DNA of 5,987 nt from Gammaproteobacteria bacterium (GTDB lineage Bacteria > Pseudomonadota > Gammaproteobacteria > DSM-16500). The notes beneath the pieces are model-generated. The model had not been told where the DNA came from, made no database searches, and saw only the letters and a program-made list of their open reading frames with translations. Where the stretch lies: positions 1-5,987 of the forward strand of contig JABDEN010000048.1 in the NCBI GenBank assembly GCA_013287025.1, written 5' to 3'. Of the stretch, positions 1 through 5,040 are shown piece after piece. How positions within the stretch are numbered: the first letter of the stretch is position 1; every line of letters begins with the position of its first letter. The position numbers and the translations under genes are program-made.

Positions 1-229
1 TGAACGTGCCACTAAGAAAAAAGCTCATAGAGTTGAGGAAAAAATTTGTAAGAAAAATTATGATTCTTGTCTAGAAGCAAGAAAAAGTGATGACACCATC
101 GCTGCAGAAACTTGCGATAAAACTTACAGAAAATGCTTAGAAGATAAAGTAAAAAACAGAGCTAATGAGACTAAAGATTATATCAAAGATAAATCTACCG
201 AAGGTAAGAATATGATTGATAATAATTAA
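1..229 (+). CDS. C-terminal fragment of a small lysine-rich protein with two C-x6-C motifs
   Basis: An open frame enters from the left edge; base 1 is the third base of a split codon and full codons start at base 2. It runs 75 residues to a TAA at 227-229. I do not recognise the family. The fragment is highly charged, rich in Lys, Asp and Glu, and predicted helical, with no hydrophobic segment. Its four cysteines are spaced C-x6-C-x14-C-x6-C: the first pair lies in CKKNYDSC and the second in CDKTYRKC. The two halves look like a tandem duplication, since C, K, Y, C and the following L-E recur. Such spacing would suit two helices facing each other and joined by disulfides, which would imply an exported protein, but the N-terminus where a signal peptide would sit is missing. 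A strong terminator 44 nt downstream makes this the last gene of its transcript. The reading frame is well supported; the function is unknown. Confidence 0.75.
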   Translation, partial: ERATKKKAHRVEEKICKKNYDSCLEARKSDDTIAAETCDKTYRKCLEDKVKNRANETKDYIKDKSTEGKNMIDNN

Positions 230-273
230 TCTTACTAGAGATTTAATATAGTTAGTAACTAAGCATTGTAATG

Positions 274-317
274 ATTAACCCCATTTTCTGGTAAGGAGAA
301 TGGGGTTAATTTTTTTT
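274..317 (+). terminator. Strong intrinsic terminator after the Cys-rich gene
   Basis: The arms ATTAACCCCATT (274-285) and AATGGGGTTAAT (299-310) are perfect 12-bp complements. The stem can extend inward by about four more pairs (two G-U) to a 5-nt loop. Eight T residues follow directly at 310-317. This is the classic form of a Rho-independent terminator for the plus strand. Read from the minus strand the stem has no U-tract, so it is not clearly the terminator of the facing lipoprotein gene. From 318 to 430 I see no gene and no convincing minus-strand terminator, only a weak AT-rich palindrome near 400-415. Confidence 0.93.
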
Positions 318-430
318 GGGAACTAGGATTCTTGATTTTATTGATTCTAGGGAAGTTTTATAAATTAGATAAATGCTTAATAATAGATATGTCTCCTGAT
401 TTTCTCGAAAATAAAATCTTAACAGGTTAC

Positions 431-1096
431 TTATTTTTCTAGTTCAACTTCATAACCTATTTTATAATCATTATAAGTTTTGTTTTCGGTAGATTTAATT
501 TGCATAGTTAATTTCGCGGTATCATCTGTGCAATTGCGTGAATTATCTTCACATTTGTGGGAAATAAATATATCTGGAATTTCTAATTCTTGACCGGCTT
601 TGACTGTAAAACTAAACCATTTTGCCTGCTTTTTATCAAAATCCCAACCCCATTGATCGTCGGAATAAAATTTGTGAAATATGCCATTGGAAAATTCGAA
701 TAGCTGATGCGATTTTTTATATTCTTTGAGGAATCTTATGCCATCAATATAATAAGTTCCTGGCTCTAAAGCCAATTTGACTCTGCCTCTTTTCAAAAGT
801 TCAATATAAGTAAATGTCATCCTTTTTCCGTAAGTTCCGTCATTATTGACCTTTCTCCAAATAGTATTCACGCCACGATGATCTTGATAATCATCCTCTG
901 ACTGGAAATTTAAACTAACAATAGCAAGCCCATTTTGTGGGAAAGTATCTTCGATCTCTTTGGTTACCTTATGAGAATTAGGACTAATCGCCGATAAATT
1001 ATATCCCATCAAAGCAAAATTATTCCCCATTCCACAGCTTGAAATGGTGAATAAAATTAAAAATAGGGAAATTTTTCTAGGAAGAGAGGTTTTCAT
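431..1096 (-). CDS. Predicted outer-membrane lipoprotein of unknown function
   Basis: From ATG 1096 this gives 221 residues. The N-terminus is a lipoprotein signal: basic residues K2, R7 and K8, a hydrophobic stretch about 9-18, and a lipobox TISSC with Cys21. Gly at +2 is not the Asp inner-membrane retention signal, so outer-membrane sorting is expected. The mature part looks mostly beta-stranded, with an EPGTYYIDGIRF segment (111-122) and a WFSFTVKAGQELEIP segment (160-174), a style seen in small envelope beta-sandwich lipoproteins. C182 and C189 form a C-x6-C pair that could be a disulfide. I do not recognise a named family. An in-frame ATG at 1147 would add 17 residues before the signal peptide. 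I prefer 1096 because it gives a normal signal peptide and because a consensus -10 box overlaps the region just upstream of 1147. No Shine-Dalgarno precedes either start. The gene stands alone, with no same-strand neighbour. Confidence 0.85.
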   Translation of the reverse strand: MKTSLPRKISLFLILFTISSCGMGNNFALMGYNLSAISPNSHKVTKEIEDTFPQNGLAIVSLNFQSEDDYQDHRGVNTIWRKVNNDGTYGKRMTFTYIELLKRGRVKLALEPGTYYIDGIRFLKEYKKSHQLFEFSNGIFHKFYSDDQWGWDFDKKQAKWFSFTVKAGQELEIPDIFISHKCEDNSRNCTDDTAKLTMQIKSTENKTYNDYKIGYEVELEK

Positions 1097-1152
1097 GTTT
1101 GATATGTGGTTATTATTAATTAGTTTTTGGCTAATTGGGTTTAGCATTTTGG

Positions 1153-1158
1153 ATTATA
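1153..1158 (-). promoter_or_regulatory. Candidate -10 box (TATAAT) for the lipoprotein gene
   Basis: On the minus strand 1158-1153 reads TATAAT, an exact sigma-70 -10 hexamer. A good -35 is not visible; TTAGAA at 1181-1176 with 17-bp spacing is a poor match. Transcription would start near 1146, leaving a leader of about 50 nt before ATG 1096 and excluding the ATG at 1147. In an AT-rich region a TATAAT can occur by chance. Confidence 0.4.
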
Positions 1159-1310
1159 AGGGGAGGATTTTAATTTTCTAAGTTTTTTTTGGTTGGTACG
1201 GAATGCAAGCTGTGACGATTAAAAATATAATCAATATTTTGTGATATTTTAGTATTTATTTAGTAGGAATTCTGTGCAGAGCAAAAAGTTTATATAAGCT
1301 TTTGTTGGGA

Positions 1311-1316
1311 TATAAT
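1311..1316 (+). promoter_or_regulatory. Candidate -10 box upstream of micro-ORF 1385-1471
   Basis: TATAAT at 1311-1316 is an exact -10 hexamer, but no convincing -35 stands 16-18 bp upstream. The place of the -35 is taken by an imperfect palindrome at 1284-1303 (AAAGTTTAT/ATAAGCTTT, one mismatched pair), which could be an operator. Transcription would begin near 1323 and give a leader of about 60 nt. Between 1172 and 1310 I see only AT-rich sequence and a small palindrome, AAAATAT/ATATTTT (1222-1240). Confidence 0.25.
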
Positions 1317-1350
1317 TTGCGAATCTAAAGACAATGAAGGGATTTTATTT

Positions 1351-1377
1351 TCCTTAAAATTTCTGATTAATTAAGGA
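1351..1377 (+). promoter_or_regulatory. Shine-Dalgarno AAGGA and a stem that could hide it
   Basis: AAGGA (1373-1377) lies 7 nt before ATG 1385, a textbook ribosome binding site and the clearest in the window. TCCTTAA (1351-1357) is an exact complement of TTAAGGA (1371-1377), with a 13-nt loop, so the leader RNA could fold to mask the site. The stem is short and AT-rich, so its stability is doubtful. Confidence 0.35.
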
Positions 1378-1384
1378 TTTTACA

Positions 1385-1471
1385 ATGAATGTAGTTGAGA
1401 AATATCGGGAGTCACCACCACGCAAACCCAGCGTGTTGTTATTTTTTACTGTGAAGCTGTTGTATGAATAA
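1385..1471 (+). CDS. Possible 28-residue micro-ORF inside a hairpin element
   Basis: ATG 1385 to TAA 1469-1471 encodes a 28-residue peptide, with a basic RESPPRKPS segment (8-16) followed by a hydrophobic VLLFFTVKLL stretch (17-26). The AAGGA ribosome binding site is well placed. The frame runs straight through the hairpin element at 1403-1483, and its PPRK codons are the complement of the shared TTTGCG box. It could be a leader peptide, a small membrane-active peptide, or a chance frame across a structured RNA. Nothing resembling runs of regulatory codons (Trp, His and so on) is present. I do not recognise the peptide. Confidence 0.3.
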   Translation: MNVVEKYRESPPRKPSVLLFFTVKLLYE

Positions 1472-1483
1472 CAACTCCCGATA
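1403..1483 (-). repeat. Hairpin-box element A (inverted copy)
   Basis: The outer arms TATCGGGA (1403-1410) and TCCCGATA (1476-1483) pair perfectly. Directly inside the 3' arm, GTTGTTATT (1435-1443) and AATAACAAC (1467-1475) form a 9-bp stem with a 23-nt loop. The remaining segment, 1411-1434, carries on the minus strand the box GCTGGGTTTGCGTGGTG (1432-1416), which starts 2 nt after the inner hairpin. A mini-hairpin CACGC/GCGTG (1419-1435) can also form. No U-tract follows, so this is not a terminator. Next to it, AGCT and AAAAAT blocks at 1483-1506 make a further weak inverted repeat. Confidence 0.7.
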
Positions 1484-1594
1484 GCTTAAAAATAAATTTT
1501 TAGCTCATCTTTTACAAGAAGAATTTTTACTTTTTTTAATTTTGTTTAAAAATGACTTAAATAAGTTGAAAATCTGAGAAATAATTCACCATTT

Positions 1595-1678
1595 TTGAGG
1601 AATATTGTTATTGATGCTACTGTTGTGATGACCAATAACATCAATAACGATATTCCTCAAAGCAGGATTTGCGAGAGG
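1595..1678 (+). repeat. Hairpin-box element B
   Basis: The 22-nt arms 1595-1616 and 1639-1660 pair at every position, with 21 Watson-Crick pairs and one G-U, around a 22-nt loop. After one base comes the box GCAGGATTTGCGAGAGG (1662-1678), 12/17 identical to the box of element A and 10/17 to that of element C. The 3' arm contains CAATAAC twice (1633-1639 and 1642-1648), so the 5' GTTATTG can pair with either copy. No U-tract follows. The complement of the box, read on the minus strand, gives an Arg-Lys segment in a frame that ends at TGA 1643-1641 but has no ATG. Confidence 0.75.
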
Positions 1679-1721
1679 CAAATTGGCTGAGACTTGTTAT
1701 TACTTTATAACAATTAATTTG
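1667..1721 (+). repeat. Small hairpins between elements B and C
   Basis: Two perfect short stems fill the gap between the larger elements: ATTTGC (1667-1672) with GCAAAT (1678-1683) around GAGAG, and TTGTTAT (1694-1700) with ATAACAA (1707-1713) around a 6-nt loop. CAAATT (1679-1684) can alternatively close on AATTTG (1716-1721), enclosing the second stem. The first stem competes with the use of the element B box as single strand. Confidence 0.5.
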
Positions 1722-1770
1722 GGATTATATTAGCAGTGATATATAATCCCGTAGTTGAGTTTGCGCGGTG
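1721..1770 (+). repeat. Hairpin-box element C
   Basis: GGGATTATAT (1721-1730) and ATATAATCCC (1741-1750) form a perfect 10-bp stem with a 10-nt loop. Three bases later comes the box GTTGAGTTTGCGCGGTG (1754-1770), 14/17 identical to the box of element A in the opposite orientation, so the boxes of A and C could also pair with each other over about 340 nt. GTAGTTGAG (1751-1759) recurs exactly at 1391-1399 beside element A. No U-tract follows the stem. Confidence 0.7.
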
Positions 1771-1783
1771 TTTCTGTTTTCAT
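1730..1783 (-). CDS. Possible 17-residue micro-ORF opposite element C
   Basis: ATG 1783 to TAA 1732-1730 encodes MKTETPRKLNYGIIYHC. Its TPRK lies on the complement of the TTTGCG box, at the same codon register as the PPRK of the 28-residue micro-ORF at 1385. An AAGG lies 13 nt before the ATG, which is too far for an ideal ribosome binding site. The AAGG overlaps GGTAAAAA (1798-1791), which can pair with TTTTTACC (1823-1816) upstream on the same strand. The frame is very short and could be chance; the support is the match with the other micro-ORF. Confidence 0.22.
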   Translation of the reverse strand: MKTETPRKLNYGIIYHC

Positions 1784-1846
1784 CTTGATTTTTTTACCTT
1801 AAAAAGCTACAATCCGGTAAAAAGTTTTATTGTTAATTTTTAATTG

Positions 1847-1864
1847 TGTTATAAATATATAACA
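1847..1864. promoter_or_regulatory. Operator-like palindrome O1
   Basis: TGTTATAAATATATAACA is a perfect 18-bp palindrome apart from its central four bases (AATA). It sits inside a larger inverted repeat, TTGTGTTATAAAT (1844-1856) with ATTTATAACACAA (1869-1881), so three TTATAA half-sites are clustered here. It differs from the palindrome at 1967-1984 only at one symmetric pair. The likely ligand is the XRE repressor encoded at 1996. A weak minus-strand promoter (TTGTGT 1881-1876, TATATT 1859-1854, spacing 16) would overlap the site. Confidence 0.6.
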
Positions 1865-1935
1865 TATAATTTATAACACAAGCAAAAAAATAAAAAATCT
1901 ATATATCATTATAGCTAGATTTTATATGGTTATGA

Positions 1936-1964
1936 TTGAGTTTATAAATTAAATAAGATAAAAT
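1936..1964 (+). promoter_or_regulatory. Promoter of the XRE repressor gene
   Basis: TTGAGT (1936-1941) and TAAAAT (1959-1964) are separated by 17 bp and match 4/6 and 5/6 of the sigma-70 consensus. Transcription would begin near 1971, inside the palindrome at 1967-1984, leaving a leader of about 25 nt to ATG 1996. An additional 8-bp inverted repeat AAAATCTA/TAGATTTT lies just upstream (1894-1923). No Shine-Dalgarno is present. Confidence 0.45.
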
Positions 1965-1966
1965 AA

Positions 1967-1984
1967 TGATATAAATATATATCA
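1967..1984. promoter_or_regulatory. Operator-like palindrome O2 at the XRE start site
   Basis: TGATATAAATATATATCA has the same architecture as the palindrome at 1847-1864: 7-bp arms around central AATA, with a T-A to A-T swap at positions 3 and 16. It covers the expected transcription start and ends 11 bp before ATG 1996. A repressor bound here would block its own promoter. Confidence 0.6.
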
Positions 1985-1995
1985 AATTCTACAAA

Positions 1996-2487
1996 ATGTC
2001 TAACATACTTATTAAAAGATTAACCGATGAAATGAAGCAGCAGAATTTAACTGGGCGGAAGCTTTCTATGAAGGCAAATCTTAGTTATAATGCGATTCAT
2101 TATATCGTCAGTGGCAAGAATAAAAGTACGAACTTTGAAGTTGTCAATGCTATAGCTGATGCGCTTGGGGTTTCGCCATTTTATTTGCTGGATGAAAAAT
2201 ATGATAAGAATCAGAAATATCTTCAGGAGCCAAAAGAAATTGAAAAATTTGAGAAAGAAGCATCCGGAACAGAAATACCTTATGATGGCGAATTATATCG
2301 TGAAATAATGTCTGTTGTGGAAAAATTATTAGTCGCTAAAAATAATTTGACCACCCAGAAAATAGAATATTTTACGCATTATATCTATTCTCAAATCCAA
2401 AAAGATGACTCTAAAAAGAATGAGAAAGATATTAAAAGCTACGCCGAAGGAATTATAGATTATGCTCTAAATATCGAGGATAGTTAA
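1996..2487 (+). CDS. XRE-family HTH transcriptional repressor
   Basis: This 163-residue DNA-binding protein has an N-terminal XRE/Cro-C1 helix-turn-helix at about residues 4-66. Helix 2 lies around 20-28 (GRKLSMKAN), the recognition helix is about 30-39 (SYNAIHYIVS) and then comes the typical GKNKST turn. The segment 48-65 (EVVNAIADALGVSPFYLL) is the standard end of the domain. Residues 67-163 are acidic and predicted helical, with no visible LexA-type Ser-Lys protease and no metal site, so this part is probably for dimerisation or effector binding. Two matched 18-bp palindromes upstream, one on its own start site, suggest autorepression and control of the structured intergenic region. The ATG at 1996 is the only sensible start. 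The stop codon overlaps the stop of the convergent YfiR gene by 4 bp. The HTH assignment is firm; the target genes are inferred. Confidence 0.92.
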   Translation: MSNILIKRLTDEMKQQNLTGRKLSMKANLSYNAIHYIVSGKNKSTNFEVVNAIADALGVSPFYLLDEKYDKNQKYLQEPKEIEKFEKEASGTEIPYDGELYREIMSVVEKLLVAKNNLTTQKIEYFTHYIYSQIQKDDSKKNEKDIKSYAEGIIDYALNIEDS

Positions 2488-3020
2488 TTTATAGTTTGAA
2501 CCCAACCATAAAGCTCATCATCCACCGCAACTTTGGCAGCTTTAATCACTTTTAAATTTATTATTAAGCTCGCTTTCTTTTTAATTACGAATTCTATTCC
2601 GCCGCCATGCTTGGCAAAGCCGCCGATACTACTAATAGTGACGATTCCCGGAGTGCCATTAATTTCATCGAGCATATTCATATAATATTCCTGTTCGGAT
2701 TCGCTGATATATAAAATATTACATTCTTTAAAATCATCGGTTGTAGATTTATTGCGAATGGCAAATTTCTGATTATTTCGTTTTAAATACATATAGACTT
2801 TATCTCGTCCAACCGCGCAGATTGTGATTCCACTTTTAGGACGATTTTTCCAATTAAGCCAACCAACTATTGTATCAATCCATGAGGCTTTAATTTCGCT
2901 TGTGGAAATTTCATCGGCGAAAGATTTGGTAGGCGTAGCTAATAAAAACAAAGTTACTACTAGAGCAGCAAAGGTTATATGGATTATTTTATATTGAAAT
3001 TTTTGCATAAACCTTGCCAT
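2484..3020 (-). CDS. YfiR/DUF4154 family periplasmic protein
   Basis: The product is 178 residues with a signal peptide (K7, K11, hydrophobic about 12-28, likely cleavage after SFA at 33-35). The mature part matches the YfiR (DUF4154) pattern: a WL-W start (54-57), ITICAVGRD (65-73), KECNILYIS (98-106), the IGGFAKHGGGIEFVI block (132-146), and an INLKVIKAAKVAVDDEL helix (154-170). C68 and C100 match the positions of the conserved first disulfide of Pseudomonas YfiR; a second cysteine pair is absent. In that system YfiR holds the inner-membrane cyclase YfiN inactive until the periplasmic signal changes. The start lies 3 nt after the receptor stop codon, so the two are co-transcribed and probably translationally coupled. 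An internal ATG at 3008 is possible and would leave the signal peptide intact. No terminator separates it from the convergent repressor gene. Confidence 0.88.
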   Translation of the reverse strand: MARFMQKFQYKIIHITFAALVVTLFLLATPTKSFADEISTSEIKASWIDTIVGWLNWKNRPKSGITICAVGRDKVYMYLKRNNQKFAIRNKSTTDDFKECNILYISESEQEYYMNMLDEINGTPGIVTISSIGGFAKHGGGIEFVIKKKASLIINLKVIKAAKVAVDDELYGWVQTIN

Positions 3021-3023
3021 TTA

Positions 3024-4967
3024 TCAAAATTTTAAGGTTACTTTGCCATATATTGTACGACCGACTGTAACAGGTTCGCTCCAGAGAGCGCCTGAAAATT
3101 CGGTGTGCTGATCATCAAATAAATTTTGTCCGACTAAATCAAAAGATAGATTCTTGGAATATTGCCAACCAATATGAGTATCAAAACGCAAATAAGCTGG
3201 GATTTTTAAACTATTGGAATAATTGTCCGTTACGGTGATTCCACCAACATAATATAAAATATTATCAAAAGTCACATTGCTTGAAATATTATATCGAGAT
3301 TGAATATTGAATTGCTGTCTTGGCGAGCGTTTTTGTTCTTTTTCTAATTCAGTATCAGTGCTGCCTAGTTTTGTATCTAAATCTAATTTTAGATAAGAAT
3401 AAGCTGATTTTAATTCCCATTTTTTAGTTGGTTTAACACTGCCATCCAATTCAAAACCAACGGCTTTGCCTTTGCCATTATTTCTTGGATAAACGCTGGC
3501 GAAAAGATTGCCATCTTCGTTTGTAATTCCTGAAAATTCGGCGCTGCGCAAATCGTTATAATCATTATAAAATAAGGCCAAATCAATCAAACTATTGTCC
3601 GTCGGTCTTATTTTATAACCTAATTCATAAGCAATTAATTTTTCAGAGTCGAATCCGGTATCACCTTGCTCTCTTGTATAAACAGGTCCAGAAGTGCCAA
3701 CAACCATATTAATATCATATTCTGATATGCTCGGAGTGCGAGTAGCTCTGGCGATAGAAGCCCATAGTGTTTGATCTTCCGTTAGTAACCATGATGTTTT
3801 AATGCTGGGTTGAATTTCATAACCGGTGAAATCATTATGTTCTAATTTTGAACCAATAGTTAACAAAACTTTATCGGGCAATAACGCTATTTCATCCTGC
3901 AGAAAGCTGCTAAACAGATTCATTCTACGATTAACTGGATCAAAATTTAGTCTAAAATTATTTCCATCAAAGTGGCTATCAGTTCCTGTATAACCAAGAC
4001 CTGTTGTTATTTTATTGGCATCTATGACAGAATTTGAATATTGAAAATCAAAGTTAGCTATTTGAATTTTTCTATTAATAAAATTATATTTACGCGCAGA
4101 ATTGCTATAATCAAATTGCAATTGTGTTTCTTCTTTATTGCTGATTTGATGATCCCATTTGCCAATAAAATTACCGCCATAAAGGCTAAGATCGTCGGCA
4201 AATCTAGTTATTCCATTAGAGCTGGAAGTGTCAGGCCAAAATATATCTAACTGATTATTTCCATGATAACCATCACCCTGAATAGTAATTAAATCTTTCT
4301 CAAACTCATCATAATCAACGCGAAATCCTGCTCTATTAATGGTAAAATCATTACCGGTAGTTTTGGTGTAAAGATTGTCCTGATCATTTTCATTATAACG
4401 AGAAGCAAAAAGTCGATAGTAAGAATTATTTTGAATTTTCCCGCCATATCTGGTGCTAAGCGCATTATAGCTGTTACCATAAGATCCTGAAACAAATCCG
4501 TTTTGTGTATTGGATGCTGGCTCGGTAATAATATTTATCACCCCATTCACCGCATTCGCGCCCCATTGCGTAGCACCCGGTCCTCTTATTACTTCGATTT
4601 GTTTAATATTTTCCAGCATTACATCCTGCTCGCCCCAATAAACTCCGGAGAATAATGGCGTATAAATAGTTCGGCCATCAACCATAACTAATAATTTATT
4701 GGCGAAACCATCAGCAAAGCCGCGCGAAGTAACCATCCATTGTCCGGATTCGCCACGCGCCACTTGCAAACCTGGAACCATTCTTAAAACTTCCGCAATA
4801 CTAGTTGCTCCGGAACGCTTAATATCCTCTCTACTGATAACATAAATCGCAGCCGCCGATTTAAAGGAATCTTCCGGTGTTTTGGAAACAGTAGTCTCGG
4901 CTAACGCTTCTTGTAAAAAGATCAGCGATAATGTGCTTGCGATTAAAAATATTTTTCTAATAATCAT
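3024..4967 (-). CDS. TonB-dependent outer-membrane receptor
   Basis: This is a ligand-gated outer-membrane barrel powered by TonB. From ATG 4967 it has 647 residues, a usual length. The signal peptide is residues 1-23, cut at ALA/ETT. The plug covers about 35-148 and contains the family motifs SREDIKRSGA (45-54), MVPGLQVARG (63-72), VMVDGRTIYTPLFSGVYW (94-111), IEVIRGPGATQWGANAVNG (124-142) and INIIT (144-148). The rest is an amphipathic beta-barrel ending in the terminal aromatic GKVTLKF, as required for BAM insertion. The mature N-terminus ETTVSKTPED looks like a shortened form of the EVTSVSK leader of this receptor subgroup, which often neighbours YfiR genes. The substrate cannot be read from the sequence. 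An in-frame ATG at 5012 adds 15 residues ahead of the signal peptide, but the predicted promoter puts the transcript start downstream of it, so 4967 is preferred. Neither start has a Shine-Dalgarno. Confidence 0.93.
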   Translation of the reverse strand: MIIRKIFLIASTLSLIFLQEALAETTVSKTPEDSFKSAAAIYVISREDIKRSGATSIAEVLRMVPGLQVARGESGQWMVTSRGFADGFANKLLVMVDGRTIYTPLFSGVYWGEQDVMLENIKQIEVIRGPGATQWGANAVNGVINIITEPASNTQNGFVSGSYGNSYNALSTRYGGKIQNNSYYRLFASRYNENDQDNLYTKTTGNDFTINRAGFRVDYDEFEKDLITIQGDGYHGNNQLDIFWPDTSSSNGITRFADDLSLYGGNFIGKWDHQISNKEETQLQFDYSNSARKYNFINRKIQIANFDFQYSNSVIDANKITTGLGYTGTDSHFDGNNFRLNFDPVNRRMNLFSSFLQDEIALLPDKVLLTIGSKLEHNDFTGYEIQPSIKTSWLLTEDQTLWASIARATRTPSISEYDINMVVGTSGPVYTREQGDTGFDSEKLIAYELGYKIRPTDNSLIDLALFYNDYNDLRSAEFSGITNEDGNLFASVYPRNNGKGKAVGFELDGSVKPTKKWELKSAYSYLKLDLDTKLGSTDTELEKEQKRSPRQQFNIQSRYNISSNVTFDNILYYVGGITVTDNYSNSLKIPAYLRFDTHIGWQYSKNLSFDLVGQNLFDDQHTEFSGALWSEPVTVGRTIYGKVTLKF

Positions 4968-4994
4968 GAACAGTGTTTTATAAATTTTTTCATA

Positions 4995-5022
4995 AACATA
5001 TTTTACGAACATAACTTGTCAA
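4995..5022 (-). promoter_or_regulatory. Promoter of the receptor-YfiR operon
   Basis: On the minus strand TTGACA (5022-5017) is an exact -35 and TATGTT (5000-4995) a 4/6 -10, with 16-bp spacing. Transcription would begin near 4988, about 20 nt before ATG 4967. The 73-bp gap to the divergent sensor start at 5041 must also contain the sensor promoter, which I cannot place with confidence. No clear Fur-box-like palindrome is visible. Confidence 0.5.
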
Positions 5023-5040
5023 ATCCATTTCCATTTAATT

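Noticed and set aside
399..415. Terminator for the lipoprotein gene on the minus strand
   Set aside because: The small AT-rich palindrome there has almost no loop and no following U-tract.
1284..1330. A fourth hairpin-box unit (palindrome 1284-1303 and TTTGCG at 1316-1321)
   Set aside because: TTTGCG matches but the flanks do not follow the box consensus and the gap from the palindrome is longer, so it may be chance.
1618..1645. Hammerhead ribozyme (a TGATGA string in the loop of element B)
   Set aside because: The companion GAAA core and the three-stem layout are missing.
1595..1750. Intrinsic terminators at elements B and C
   Set aside because: Neither hairpin is followed by a U-tract on either strand.
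1403..1770. CRISPR array
   Set aside because: The repeated boxes are only partly identical, irregularly spaced and in mixed orientation, with no repeat-spacer rhythm and no cas gene.
1403..1770. tmRNA, RNase P RNA, 6S RNA or tRNA
   Set aside because: No CCA-bearing acceptor stem, no tRNA T-loop and no conserved core of these RNAs could be found.
1403..1770. Integron attC sites
   Set aside because: The paired RYYYAAC and GTTRRRY core sites are not present at the ends of the hairpins and no cassette-like gene lies between them.
4041..4495. Open frames on both strands within the receptor gene (4041-4250 plus, 4289-4495 minus in another frame)
   Set aside because: They lie wholly inside the strongly supported receptor gene and have no family resemblance or ribosome binding site.
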